Assembly: GCA_030041515.1 (NCBI GenBank)
Contig: JASHNS010000081.1
Location: forward strand, 62,001 to 126,000
Direction: 5' to 3'
DNA: 64,000 nt
Source of the DNA: Acidobacteriaceae bacterium
GTDB taxonomy: Bacteria; Acidobacteriota; Terriglobia; Terriglobales; Acidobacteriaceae
Of the stretch, positions 24,138 to 32,960 are shown one piece after another. Every line of letters starts with the position of its first letter. The stretch's first letter is position 1. The position numbers were made by a program, and so were the translations under genes. The notes under the pieces were generated by a model, which saw only the letters and a program-made list of their open reading frames with translations, made no database searches and was not told where the DNA came from.

Positions 24138-24363
24138 CGTGCCTCACATTCGCAGTCTTTTCCCGGGGAGTATCTCGCGCAGGCCTCCACGGGCACGCAA
24201 CCGCACCACGAAGACGCAGAGCGGGCCTTTAGGGATGTCGTCATGATTATATCGAGCGTATTCCGCGGTGATGGATGGGCGGCCGTTGCCCGGGGGTGCT
24301 TTGAACGCAAGCTCTCCAGAGTCCAATCATGCCTGCCTGCGCAAGGTAGAATGATTTCCTCGC

Positions 24364-25992
24364 GTGACGAAGGATCCGGCCATCCAGATGGACGCTCTCG
24401 CCGGCGTTTGGAATCCGGCTCAGCCTCTCGCCGCGCCCTCCCGCTCTCCCGCCGTAACAATCGCCCGCCTCGTCATCGCGGCGTGCCTGACAGCATCGGT
24501 CGCCTTCTATGCCGTTCGCACCCTCCGCTGGCCGCTGGTGAACGACGCCGCGCAAATGAGCTACATGTGTTTTCTGGTGGACCACGGAAGAGCGCCCTAC
24601 CGCGATATCACGGAAATGAACATGCCCGGGATCTACCTGGCTTACCTGGGCGTCATGCATTCTCTGGGGAAGAGCGCGCTGGCGTGGCGCATCTTCGACT
24701 ATTTGCTGCTGGCGGCAATGGCCGGCGCGATGCTCATCATCGCGTGGCCCTACGACTGGCTGGGAGGCCTCGTCGCGGCTGCGCTCTTCGCATTGATTCA
24801 CGGACGAGACGGACCCGGCGTGCCGGGGGAGCGCGACCAGGTGATGGCGGTCCTGCTCGTCTGGGCATGCGCCTGTCTGTTTCTCGCGTTCCGCAGAAAG
24901 CAGCCTGTCTGGCTTGCCGGGTTCGGCGGCTTCCTCGCGGCCGCTATTGCCGTCAAGCCACTGCCTGTGGTCTTCGCGCTGGTCATTCCCTTTGTCATCC
25001 GGCGTGCGCGTAAAGAAGGCGGTTCAGGCGGCAGGGCGCTTCTATACATCGCCGGCGGAATGCTGGTTCCGGCAGCGATCGTTTTCGCCTTTCTTCTCCA
25101 TGAACAGGCCGTGGCCGCTTTCCTCCACCTCACCCTCCATGTGGATCCCTATTATTCAAGCCTCGGCAGAAAAGGTGTTTGGGATCTTGTCACAAATCTC
25201 GCAATTCCTTCCTTAGACTGGCTCGCGCTCCTTCTCATCGTGAGCGTTTTTGTCTGCAGGTCCTGGTGGAATTGGGAGAGCAACATTTTGACCGCTGGAA
25301 TGGCGGTCGGAGTTTTCTCCTGGTTCGCGCAGGGCAAAGGATCCCTCTACCATCGGTATCCGCTATACGCTTTTCTTCTGCTCTGGGCCGGCATGCAGCT
25401 GACCGTGGCGGCTCGGAGAACCGGATGGTCTCGCTGGATCGGCTGGGCCGGCCTCGCTGTTTGTGCTGCGATCGCTCCTGCCTACGCTGCCAGAGCCGCG
25501 AAAGGCTACTGGCCAATGCAATACATTCATTCGCTCACTGCGGACCTTCATGCGCTCGGCGGTTCCCAGCTGTCGGGCCATGTTCAGTGTCTGGCGACGC
25601 CGGGGGACTGCGACACCACCCTCTACGAAATGAAGCTCGTCCAGTCCACCGGACTGGCATATGACTATTTCATCTTTGGCGATTCAACGCAGCCCCTCAT
25701 TCTCAGCATGAGGGAGCGCTATTGGCGGGAATTCCAGCGAAACCCGCCGGATGTCTTCGTCGTCAGCCTGAGCTTCTATCCCGTCGACCCTCCCGGGATG
25801 GGCGCTTACGGCCAACTGGATACCTGGCCGCAGTTCGCCGGCTACCTTCGCTCGAATTACCGCCTTTGTGCGGACCGGGAATTTATGAAGAATCCCGGTA
25901 TGGTCAACCCCAGCGGCTACCGGCTCTACGTCCGCCGTGATTACATGCCGGAGATCACCTCGCTGCCTGCCTGTCTCAGTCCGAACCGGTAA
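24364..25992 (+). CDS. Polytopic membrane protein, probable GT-C glycosyltransferase
   Basis: About ten or eleven membrane spans and an early extracytoplasmic loop with WPLVNDAAQMSYMCFLVDHG and APYRDITEMNMPG. This is the arrangement of GT-C (GT39/ArnT-like) lipid-linked sugar transferases, where an acidic residue in the first loop is catalytic (here ND or the RDITEMN segment). A soluble C-terminal domain of ~150 residues follows (LHALGGSQLSGHVQCL onward). The start is either the GTG at 24364 or the ATG at 24388; neither has a clear ribosome-binding site. A sugar donor such as a polyprenyl-phosphate sugar is inferred from the fold, not seen. The gene converges on the esterase with touching ends (25992/25993). 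Confidence 0.72.
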   Translation: MTKDPAIQMDALAGVWNPAQPLAAPSRSPAVTIARLVIAACLTASVAFYAVRTLRWPLVNDAAQMSYMCFLVDHGRAPYRDITEMNMPGIYLAYLGVMHSLGKSALAWRIFDYLLLAAMAGAMLIIAWPYDWLGGLVAAALFALIHGRDGPGVPGERDQVMAVLLVWACACLFLAFRRKQPVWLAGFGGFLAAAIAVKPLPVVFALVIPFVIRRARKEGGSGGRALLYIAGGMLVPAAIVFAFLLHEQAVAAFLHLTLHVDPYYSSLGRKGVWDLVTNLAIPSLDWLALLLIVSVFVCRSWWNWESNILTAGMAVGVFSWFAQGKGSLYHRYPLYAFLLLWAGMQLTVAARRTGWSRWIGWAGLAVCAAIAPAYAARAAKGYWPMQYIHSLTADLHALGGSQLSGHVQCLATPGDCDTTLYEMKLVQSTGLAYDYFIFGDSTQPLILSMRERYWREFQRNPPDVFVVSLSFYPVDPPGMGAYGQLDTWPQFAGYLRSNYRLCADREFMKNPGMVNPSGYRLYVRRDYMPEITSLPACLSPNR

Positions 25993-27600
25993 TTACTGCC
26001 CCAGCACATCCTCCCCCGCCGGAGCCTTCCAGTGCGCCTTCGGCCGCGCGACGGCGTACATCTGCGCCGCGATCTCATCCATCATCGCCAGCCGGTCGCC
26101 ATGCTCCTCGTAGAGGTTCATGTGCGTCCGATCCGGCCGATAGGTGAAATGCGCATCCGCTCCCAGCCCCTCAAGCACCTGCTGGAACAGCTGCGCCGAT
26201 TCGTTCAGGTAGAACGTGTCCGCCGTCCCTACAATCAGGTGGATCTTTCCTTTGAGATACCTTCCTCGCTCGGGCCAGGTCGACTTCACCACATTCGCCA
26301 GGTCCCAGTGGTTGTGCCAGTACGCGACGGCCGCCGGATTCACATCGCCCGTCTTCCGGTCGAACATCTGCTCCGGCCGCCCATCAGGCCCGCGCGGCGA
26401 AAACACCCACTCGAACGACGCCATCTGGCCGCCGTAGCTGCCCAGCACCACTTCCTGCTGTGCGAACTCTTTGAAGGAGGCGATCACATGGCCGTGGTCG
26501 CGCACCAGCGGATACAGCGTGCCATCCGGCCGGTAATACACATTCGCATGCGGCGCGTAGAGATCCGGACCGGTGAAATTGTGGAAGTCGCTGGGGTCCG
26601 GCGACGTCGACCACGTGCCGCCGAAGACCTGCGGGTAATTGATCTGGAGCTGCAGCGTCGCCCAGCCGCCCGACGAGTGCCCCTGCAGGAATCGTCCCGA
26701 AGGCCGCGCGTCCATGCGGTATTGCTTCTCGAGCCAGGGAATGAATTCCGCAGTCAGCGCCGTGCCCCACGGGCCGTCATTCACTGAGTCGGCGAACTCA
26801 TGCGTGCCGGTCGGCAGCGATTCGTCCAGCATCACCCAGATCATCGGCGGCATCTTCTTCTCGGCCATGCGCTGGTACATCAGCATTCCGGAAAGCCGGT
26901 CGTACGGCAGGATGGCCCCGAAGCCGTGCGTCCAGTAGACCGTGGGGTAGCGCTGGTGCGGATGATCGGCGTAGCCGGGCGGCAGCACCACCCAAGCGCG
27001 GACGTGTGTGGGCCTTCCCCAAAAGGCCGTCAGCGTTGGACTCACAAGGTCGGCGAGGCGGGTCGAAGCGTCCGCCGCCGACAGCACATCCGCCGGCATT
27101 TTCAAATCCGGCATTTTCCGCTCGGGTACCACCTGGTTCAGCACGAATTCCGGCTCGCTGCCGCTGCCCGGCGTCCAGCTGGGCAGCGCGACGACTTCGC
27201 TCTCCAGATCGCCTGGGTTCAGCCCGTCGTAGGCATAGGTGTGCTCCACATCGAGAACCGCCTGCGCCTCGTAGGTCCCGGGCTTCAGGGACGAAAACGG
27301 AGCAGGGAACGCAGTCTGATCCACGTCGACATCGACCGACTCGCCCGGCTTCAGGTCCGTCACCTCTCTCGCCGCGATCGACGTGGCCGAAGGATGAAAC
27401 TCGTTCGCCTGGACCTGCTTCGCGCCGCTGCCGGCCTCCAGGAAGATCAGCACACGCCCCGATTCGGCGTGGCCAATCGATGAGCCAAGCGTCACGCGAA
27501 AGAACAGGTGGGGTGTTGCGGTGGTTTGTGCTGCGGCCAATGAAGCCGCCAGCAACAGCCAGGGCAGGGCAAATGTGCGGGAAAATCTTCCGGGAAGCAT
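25993..27600 (-). CDS. Secreted alpha/beta-hydrolase, esterase-D/enterochelin-esterase-like
   Basis: A signal peptide (RTFALPWLLLAASLAAAQ) precedes an N-terminal beta-sandwich (about 25-140), then an esterase domain: RAWVVLPPGYADHPHQRYPTVYWTHGFG leads into MIWVMLDESLPTGTHEF, and the nucleophile elbow is GHSSGG at 307-312 with Ser309. Further on, IHLIVGTADTFY carries the candidate acid and YRPDRTHMNLYEE the candidate histidine. This is the fold of esterase D, Fes and feruloyl esterase-like enzymes. Export and a carbohydrate-rich genome suggest an ester on a plant or polysaccharide substrate, but siderophore esters are possible. Start and end are well defined; it lies 61 bases beyond the desaturase stop on the same strand. 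Confidence 0.85.
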   Translation of the reverse strand: MLPGRFSRTFALPWLLLAASLAAAQTTATPHLFFRVTLGSSIGHAESGRVLIFLEAGSGAKQVQANEFHPSATSIAAREVTDLKPGESVDVDVDQTAFPAPFSSLKPGTYEAQAVLDVEHTYAYDGLNPGDLESEVVALPSWTPGSGSEPEFVLNQVVPERKMPDLKMPADVLSAADASTRLADLVSPTLTAFWGRPTHVRAWVVLPPGYADHPHQRYPTVYWTHGFGAILPYDRLSGMLMYQRMAEKKMPPMIWVMLDESLPTGTHEFADSVNDGPWGTALTAEFIPWLEKQYRMDARPSGRFLQGHSSGGWATLQLQINYPQVFGGTWSTSPDPSDFHNFTGPDLYAPHANVYYRPDGTLYPLVRDHGHVIASFKEFAQQEVVLGSYGGQMASFEWVFSPRGPDGRPEQMFDRKTGDVNPAAVAYWHNHWDLANVVKSTWPERGRYLKGKIHLIVGTADTFYLNESAQLFQQVLEGLGADAHFTYRPDRTHMNLYEEHGDRLAMMDEIAAQMYAVARPKAHWKAPAGEDVLGQ

Positions 27601-27661
27601 GCCCCGAAAGTGTACAGTCCCGCAGAATAATTAGGAAAAAGCTGTTTCCAGTCCGGGGGAT

Positions 27662-28570
27662 TTACGGGTGCAGAATCCGCGCCGGACCCCCGCTCGCGTT
27701 CTGCACCTTGATCCGCTTCGCCAGGCCCATCCACCCCAGCATCCGGATGCCCCAGTAGTTGAAGTCCACTTCGTACCAGGCCATCCCGTGGCTCGCCGAA
27801 ACCGGATGCGCGTGGTGGTTGTTGTGCCACCCTTCGCCGCCCGTCAGCAGCGCCACCCACCAGTTGTTCGTGGAGTCATCCCGCGTTTCGAACCGCCGCT
27901 GGCCCCACAGGTGCGTCGCGGAGTTCACCAGCCAGGTCGCGTGCAGCCCCAGCGTGATGCGCAGGAAAGTCCCCCACAGGAACCACGACCATCCGCCCAC
28001 CAGGAACAGGCCAATCCCGACCACCGTCACCGGAACCCAGTGCCACCGGCTCAGCCAGACATAAAACCGGTCGTTCGCCAGATCCGGCACGTACCGCTTG
28101 AGCAGCGGGTTTCGGTTCCGCAACGATCCGTGCAGGATCCACCCCATGTGCGACCACCACTTGCCGTCCCGTGGCGAGTGCGGATCGCCTGGCCGGTCGG
28201 TCAGCTGATGGTGCATGCGGTGCACCGCGACCCAGTAAATCGGCCCTCCCTGCAGGGCCAGCGTGGCGCACAGCGCCATCGCATATTCCACCCATTTGGG
28301 CGTCGTATAGCCGCGATGCGTCAGCAGCCGGTGATACGACATCGCGATGCCCACGTTCTGCCCCAGCACCCAGAGCACCGCAAAGACCGCCAGCGCGCTC
28401 CAGCTGAAGAAAAACAGAGCTGCCAGCGCGCCCAGATGGAACACTGTCAGCGTGACCGCGAAGATCAGGTTGAGTTTCGGAGAGCGCGTCTGCTCGAGCG
28501 CCTCGGAATCGGCGAGGACAACTTCCGGGGCAAGAGCGGGAGAGGCTTCAGCAGCAGCAGACATAGGCAA
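27662..28570 (-). CDS. Membrane fatty-acid desaturase (acyl-CoA/acyl-lipid delta-9 type)
   Basis: Introduces a double bond into acyl chains with a di-iron centre. The three histidine boxes are intact: HRLLTHR (80-86), HRMHH (117-121) and EGWHNNHH near residue 255. Hydrophobic pairs flank them (LIFAVTLTVFHLGALAALFFF, VGIGLFLVGGWSWFLWGTF). The 302-residue length matches bacterial DesC/delta-9 enzymes. An N-terminal ATG pair (28570 and 28564) leaves the exact start open. It probably adjusts membrane fluidity. It is transcribed in the same direction as the PIN/TRAM gene before it (66-base gap) and the esterase after it. Confidence 0.93.
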   Translation of the reverse strand: MPMSAAAEASPALAPEVVLADSEALEQTRSPKLNLIFAVTLTVFHLGALAALFFFSWSALAVFAVLWVLGQNVGIAMSYHRLLTHRGYTTPKWVEYAMALCATLALQGGPIYWVAVHRMHHQLTDRPGDPHSPRDGKWWSHMGWILHGSLRNRNPLLKRYVPDLANDRFYVWLSRWHWVPVTVVGIGLFLVGGWSWFLWGTFLRITLGLHATWLVNSATHLWGQRRFETRDDSTNNWWVALLTGGEGWHNNHHAHPVSASHGMAWYEVDFNYWGIRMLGWMGLAKRIKVQNASGGPARILHP

Positions 28571-28636
28571 ACGTATCCAGCCTTACCTTACCGGTTACCC
28601 GCCCCCGCGTCTGTAACACTTGCGTAATCGTCTTCT

Positions 28637-29662
28637 TTAAGATACTTCCACCGGCCCCCGCACCGGCTCCGGCTTCGGCGTCTCGTCCAGCTTGCCGAAG
28701 ATCATCTTGCCCGACGCCGTCTGCAGCACGGAGGTGACCGCAATTTCCACCTGGCGGCCGATCTGGCGCCGTGCGTGATCCACCACCACCATCGTTCCGT
28801 CGTCCAGATATCCCACGCCCTGGTCGTATTCCTTGCCTTCCTTCATCACCAGCACGCGCATCTTCTCGCCCGGCAGCACCACCGGCCGCAGCGAATTCGC
28901 CAGGTCATTGATGTTCAGCACCGGCACGCCGCGCACCTGCGCGACCTTATTGAGGTTGAAATCGTTCGTCACGATCTTCGCCTCATGCTGCCGCGCCAGC
29001 TCAATCAGCTTTAAATCCACCTCCCGCAGATTCGGAAAATCCTCCTCTATAATCTGCACGCTCAGGTTGGGATTGGCGCGCATCGCCTGCAGCACGTCCA
29101 GCCCGCGACGGCCGCGCTGCCGCTTCGACGAGTCCGACGAGTCCGCCACCATCTGCAGCTCGCGCAGAACGAACTCCGGCACGATCAGCGTCCCTTCCAG
29201 AAATCCTGTATCAGCGATATCGGCAATGCGCCCGTCGATGATGGAACTCGTATCGAGAACTTTCGTGTTGCGCTTGCCGCCGCGCTCGCTCGAGAAGAGT
29301 CCGCCCAGCGCCGCCAGATTCAGCAGGTCGCCCTTGCTGGCCCCAACGACCAGCCCGATATACGTCATCAGCAGCAGCACGCCGACCTGCAGCAGGCTGC
29401 GCGCATGGCCTGCTGGCAGGCTGTTGCCCAGCACCAGCGAAAACAGGAACGCGCCCGCGATCCCCAGCAGGCTGCCGATCACCGCGCCGAAGAGCCGGCG
29501 CAGGCTCAGCGCCCGCACGCGCAGCTCGAAAAAGATGATCAGCGCCGCTGCCGCCGCGCCCGCCAGCGCCGCAGCCCAGGACGGTGCTCCAAAGGGACGG
29601 AAAAACCAACACGCCGTGGCAAGAACCAGGATGAAGAGAAACCGTAGTGCCAATAAGTCCAT
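28637..29662 (-). CDS. PIN/TRAM domain membrane protein (YacL family)
   Basis: A membrane-anchored putative ribonuclease. Four hydrophobic N-terminal segments (about residues 5-115) are followed by a PIN domain beginning NTKVLDTSSIIDGRIADI, with acidic residues in LDTS, FVLRELQ and IVTNDFNLNK that match the metal-binding set. A C-terminal TRAM domain follows (EGKEYDQGVGYLDDGTMVVVDHARRQIG). The family (Bacillus YacL) is widespread and poorly characterised. The ATG at 29662 with GGGG about eight bases upstream gives 341 residues; an upstream extension is not family-like. Probably transcribed with the desaturase and esterase behind it. Confidence 0.92.
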   Translation of the reverse strand: MDLLALRFLFILVLATACWFFRPFGAPSWAAALAGAAAAALIIFFELRVRALSLRRLFGAVIGSLLGIAGAFLFSLVLGNSLPAGHARSLLQVGVLLLMTYIGLVVGASKGDLLNLAALGGLFSSERGGKRNTKVLDTSSIIDGRIADIADTGFLEGTLIVPEFVLRELQMVADSSDSSKRQRGRRGLDVLQAMRANPNLSVQIIEEDFPNLREVDLKLIELARQHEAKIVTNDFNLNKVAQVRGVPVLNINDLANSLRPVVLPGEKMRVLVMKEGKEYDQGVGYLDDGTMVVVDHARRQIGRQVEIAVTSVLQTASGKMIFGKLDETPKPEPVRGPVEVS

Positions 29663-29839
29663 AACAGGCCCCCGATACGTACCCCGGCCTGGAAGCGTCA
29701 AACCGAGCAGGATTGCCGGGCACACGGAGTATACCCCCGCCGCGCAACCATCGGCGTTTCTTCGGTTTCAACGGGACAAAGGCAGCTGGGAAGACCCACA
29801 TCCGCCCGAATTCGGCAAATTGGGGAGGACGCTCTTCTG

Positions 29840-31015
29840 TCAGTACTTGCGCACGCTCGGGTCGACCTCGCTGGACCATGCGAGGATGCCCCCCGCCAGG
29901 TTGTGCACCTTCTCAAAGCCATTCTTCCTCAGGAACTCCGCCGCGCGCTGGCTGCGCCCGCCGCTCTTGCACTGCACCACGATCTCCTTCGTCGGATCGA
30001 GTTCGCCCATGCGCTGCGGCACCTCACCCAGCGGAATCAGATGCCCGCCCATCTGCGCGATCTGGTATTCGAACGGCTCGCGGACGTCCAGCAGAAACAG
30101 GTCCTCGCCGGCATCGCGGCGCTGTTTGTACTCCTTCACGCTCATCTGGGGAATGCCATTCTGCACAGGCGCCGCCTTCTGTTCCGGGACAATGCCGCAG
30201 AACTGTTCGTAGTCGATCAATTTTGTCACGGTCGGGTTCGCGCCGCAGACCGGGCACTCCGGATTCTTCCTCAGCTTCAGCTCGCGGAACTTCATGTCCA
30301 GCGCGTTCACCAGCAGCAGGCGCCCGATCAGCGGGTCGCCCTTGCCCAGGATCAGCTTGATCACCTCGGTCGCCTGGATCACGCCGACGAGCCCTGGCAG
30401 GATGCCGAGCACGCCGCCCTCCGCGCAGGACGGGACCAGCCCTGGCGGCGGCGGCTCAGGATACAGGCACCGGTAACACGGGCCATCTTTGGTCGCGAAG
30501 ACGCTGGCCTGCCCCTCGAACCGGAAGATCGACCCGTAGGCGTTCGGCTTGCCGGTCAGCACGCAGGCATCGTTCACCAGGTAGCGCGTGGGGAAATTGT
30601 CCGTTCCGTCGGCGACGATGTCGTATTGGCTGATAATCTCCAGCGCGTTTTTGCTGGTCAGCATCGTCTCGTGCGGCACGACCTTCAGGAAGGGATTCAG
30701 CGCTGTCAGCTTCTCCGTCGCCGACTGGATCTTCGGCCGGCCCACGTCCTTCGTGCTGTGGATGATCTGCCGCTGCAGATTGCTGGAGTCGACGACGTCG
30801 AAGTCCACCAGCCCCAGCGTGCCGATGCCGGCGGCGGCCAGGTAGAACGCCAGCGGCGAGCCCAGTCCGCCGGTGCCCACGCAGAGCACTTTGGCCGCCT
30901 TCAGCTTCTGCTGGCCCTCCATGCCCACTTCGGGCAGGATCAGGTGCCGCGAGTAGCGGGCTACTTCGTCGTTGGAAAGCTCAGGGAGGGTCACGGGTTC
31001 GGTCGTCGTTGCCAT
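29840..31015 (-). CDS. MoeB/ThiF-type adenylyltransferase fused to a rhodanese domain (MoeZ-like)
   Basis: Adenylates the C-terminal Gly-Gly of a ubiquitin-like sulfur carrier and supplies sulfur through its rhodanese domain, giving a thiocarboxylate. The N-terminal E1-like domain has the ATP loop GTGGLGSP (47-54), DFDVVDSSNLQRQ, and zinc cysteines in CYRC and CPVC. The C-terminal rhodanese has the persulfide cysteine in VVQCKSGGRS. The ATG at 31015 gives 391 residues. With CysO, Mec and CysM on the same strand just upstream, its likely client is CysO. It is separated from cysO by an orphan plus-strand gene and stacked repeats, so it needs its own promoter. It may also serve molybdopterin synthesis. 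Confidence 0.92.
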   Translation of the reverse strand: MATTTEPVTLPELSNDEVARYSRHLILPEVGMEGQQKLKAAKVLCVGTGGLGSPLAFYLAAAGIGTLGLVDFDVVDSSNLQRQIIHSTKDVGRPKIQSATEKLTALNPFLKVVPHETMLTSKNALEIISQYDIVADGTDNFPTRYLVNDACVLTGKPNAYGSIFRFEGQASVFATKDGPCYRCLYPEPPPPGLVPSCAEGGVLGILPGLVGVIQATEVIKLILGKGDPLIGRLLLVNALDMKFRELKLRKNPECPVCGANPTVTKLIDYEQFCGIVPEQKAAPVQNGIPQMSVKEYKQRRDAGEDLFLLDVREPFEYQIAQMGGHLIPLGEVPQRMGELDPTKEIVVQCKSGGRSQRAAEFLRKNGFEKVHNLAGGILAWSSEVDPSVRKY

Positions 31016-31220
31016 AAGGGGTTCTTCTAAGGATGCGGCCCCAGGCCTGTCGGGTGCAAGAGCTTGCTCTAAAGGCGGAGCTTTCGGCTTCGGCCCGAAG
31101 TGCGAAGCGCAGTTGCCTGGACGGCAAACCGAAACGTCCGGAAGGCCGACCACACGCTCGGAGAGAACAACCGCAATAGAATGGATCGAAATTGTCATCA
31201 AGCTCTACAAGAGGAAACAG

Positions 31221-31688
31221 ATGAATACGCCTGAGAGCATGAGGGCCGAACTTGCTGCTTGGAACAACGGCGCCGGAATCGACATCGAATCTTGGATCGG
31301 CTGCATGGGGAATTTCTCACTAGCGGTCGGCTATGCCTCCGTTTTCTGGCCCGACTTTGTCTTATTCGATGGTTACATCCTGCGGAAAGGGTTTTCGGAA
31401 GAGTCCCTAAGGGGGTTTGCGGTCCGACAAGGCGCCACTCGCGAATCGGTCGAGTGGGTCATGAACCACCTGCATATTGCCGACATTCATTCAGGTAGCT
31501 GCGAGGACGGCTCAAAGGATAAGGTCCTCTTACTGGGCAATGTGCTCAAGGAGATATACGAAGCAAAGCTTTTTAGACAATGGCCGGATCGCCCGTGTGA
31601 GGTAGAGTTCCACATTCCTGATGACGGAGATGATCTGATCGGGTATCAACTCTCTTTCTGGCAGAAAAGTCCCGAGGTTAGCGAGTGA
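31221..31688 (+). CDS. Orphan hypothetical protein (155 aa)
   Basis: No family is recognised. The ATG at 31221 has GAGG six bases upstream. The protein is soluble, acidic and compact: FWPDFVLFDGYILRKGF near residue 45, an aromatic core and a C-terminal EVEFHIPDDGDDLIGYQLSFWQK segment. Its base composition is less GC-rich than its neighbours, and it runs against the strand of the sulfur-carrier genes on both sides. It therefore looks like an insertion that separated cysO from the MoeZ-type gene. Repeats follow immediately after its stop. Confidence 0.65.
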   Translation: MNTPESMRAELAAWNNGAGIDIESWIGCMGNFSLAVGYASVFWPDFVLFDGYILRKGFSEESLRGFAVRQGATRESVEWVMNHLHIADIHSGSCEDGSKDKVLLLGNVLKEIYEAKLFRQWPDRPCEVEFHIPDDGDDLIGYQLSFWQKSPEVSE

Positions 31689-31721
31689 CCGGCTATCCGG
31701 AAGTTTCGGGCCGTTCGTAGA

Positions 31722-31816
31722 CAGGGGCTAAAGCCCAGTTCATTTTTTGTGGCTTTGCGGCACGACTTTCAGTCGTGCCGTTCAACCGCCCAGATATTTT
31801 CGGGCTTGAGCCCCTG
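31722..31816. repeat. 95-bp palindromic intergenic element with a nested hairpin
   Basis: CAGGGGCTAAAGCCC (31722-31736) and GGGCTTGAGCCCCTG (31802-31816) are inverted copies matching at 14 of 15 positions. Inside lies a perfect 10-bp hairpin, CGGCACGACT (31758-31767) and AGTCGTGCCG (31771-31780) with loop TTC. It has no coding potential and resembles REP/MITE-type elements. Confidence 0.75.
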
Positions 31817-31823
31817 CGCTTTT

Positions 31824-31886
31824 GCGCCGCAGGCGCGTCCGCCTGGACGGCCAGTGCTTGCGCGCAGGCGCGTCCGCCTGGACGGC
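31824..31886. repeat. Two copies of a dispersed GC-rich repeat
   Basis: A 23-base core is repeated identically at 31829-31851 and 31864-31886, 35 bases apart; each contains CAGGCG/CGCCTG inverted halves. A related copy ends the membrane-protein gene at 13744-13771 (25 of 28 matches to 31824-31851). Confidence 0.8.
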
Positions 31887-32002
31887 TAAAGCATTTTCAG
31901 GGTTGCTGTAAACCGAAGCCGGGATATCCAGTCGACGCGACCAACAGGGAGCGGCGACTCTGCGAGAAGCAACAAGGGTACGGTAACCCTGAAAATGCCT
32001 TA
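31887..32002. mobile_element. 116-bp MITE-like element with 24-bp terminal inverted repeats
   Basis: The ends 31887-31910 and 31979-32002 are inverted copies matching at 21 of 24 positions; both begin TAA[A/G]GCATTTTCAGGG when read inward. The interior has no open frame. No flanking target duplication was evident. The right end supplies the TAA stop codon of cysO (32000-32002 on the minus strand). A small non-autonomous element or a stable RNA hairpin are both possible. Confidence 0.65.
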
Positions 32003-32275
32003 GTCCCCGCCGGCAATCGACGGGATGATCGACAGCGTGTCCTGCTCGTTCACTGCTGTGCCTTCGCGCTCCGGCAGATAGCGGACGTCCTCATCGTTCA
32101 GGTAGAGATTCACAAACGAGCGCAGCTTGCCGTCGGGTGTGTACAGGTGCTTCTGGAAATCGGGATAGCGTGAGGTTAGGCCGCTGACGGCTTCGGCGAC
32201 GGTACCGGCTTCGACGTTCACAGCCGACTGATTGCCCGTATAGGGGCGCAGCGGATAGGGAATTTCGATCTTCAT
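32000..32275 (-). CDS. cysO: Ubiquitin-like sulfur carrier protein (CysO/MoaD/ThiS family)
   Basis: A 91-residue beta-grasp sulfur carrier. Seen are MKIEIPYPLRPYTGNQSAV, a central VNLYLNDEDVRYL strand pair and the C-terminal SIIPSIAGGD. The di-glycine that becomes a thiocarboxylate is followed by one extra residue, Asp91, so it must be trimmed before activation. In Mycobacterium tuberculosis the JAMM protease Mec processes CysO-cysteine, and in the related quinolobactin pathway a JAMM protease removes residues beyond Gly-Gly. Here a JAMM gene lies just upstream. AGGAG about ten bases upstream supports the ATG at 32275. A 184-base gap from mec may hold a separate promoter. The stop codon lies in the repeat element at 31887-32002. 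Confidence 0.88.
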   Translation of the reverse strand: MKIEIPYPLRPYTGNQSAVNVEAGTVAEAVSGLTSRYPDFQKHLYTPDGKLRSFVNLYLNDEDVRYLPEREGTAVNEQDTLSIIPSIAGGD

Positions 32276-32459
32276 GGGAGGGTTCTCCTGGAGCGGGCTC
32301 AAAAAAGCGTGGGAAATGGAAACCGCATGTGATTTCCGCTGCCGTTGCTAGAGACAACAACAGCAACATCGCGCGCCAGTGGGTTGCGCGCTCGGCCGCT
32401 CGGATGGAAGAATCCGGACCATCGCTGTTTCTATTCTGCCCCAAACCGCGGCCATTCCG

Positions 32460-32960
32460 CTACTTCCGCGCCGCATCGCCCATCGGCGACGGCTCATACC
32501 CTGGGTCAAGTTGCCCCGTCACTTCAATCGCCTCGTCCTCGAATGCCTTGTCTTCCTCCCGCGTTCCCGCCAGCCGAAACGAATTCGTCACCCGCGCCGC
32601 GCCCTCTTCCACCGCGGTGATCACGTAGCTGCAGCCGATCCAGTGCGCCTCGGCAAAGTCCGTTGGCGACCACTGCGCTGGGTGGTCGGGATGCGAGTGG
32701 TAGAAGCCGACAATCTCGACTCCGCGTTCGCGCGCCGCCCGCTGGATCTTCACGAGCTCCTGCGGCGCAATGTTGTAGCGATTGTGCGCGGAATCCGTGC
32801 GCGTGTTGCCCGCCCGCACCGCCTCCTCGACGGCATTCACCGCGCGCCCCGCTTCCTCCAGAAAATGACCCAGCAGCACGCCGCAGCACTCGTGCGGATA
32901 CGTCTCCTCGCCATGCTGCCGCAGGGCGTCGTAGACCTGCACGCTCAGCCGCAGCGTCAC
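32460..32960 (-). CDS. mec: JAMM/MPN+ metalloprotease (Mec family)
   Basis: A 166-residue zinc isopeptidase that in the CysO pathway releases cysteine from the CysO-cysteine adduct. The JAMM signature is complete: Glu24 in HECCG, then His88-x-His90, Ser98 and Asp101 in HSHPDHPAQWSPTD, exactly HxHx7SxxD. No export signal is seen, so it acts in the cytoplasm. Its ATG overlaps the cysM stop by four bases, showing translational coupling with the synthase. Given the extra Asp after the Gly-Gly of the neighbouring carrier, it may also trim that residue, as the JAMM protease of the quinolobactin system does for its carrier. Confidence 0.92.
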   Translation of the reverse strand: MTLRLSVQVYDALRQHGEETYPHECCGVLLGHFLEEAGRAVNAVEEAVRAGNTRTDSAHNRYNIAPQELVKIQRAARERGVEIVGFYHSHPDHPAQWSPTDFAEAHWIGCSYVITAVEEGAARVTNSFRLAGTREEDKAFEDEAIEVTGQLDPGYEPSPMGDAARK

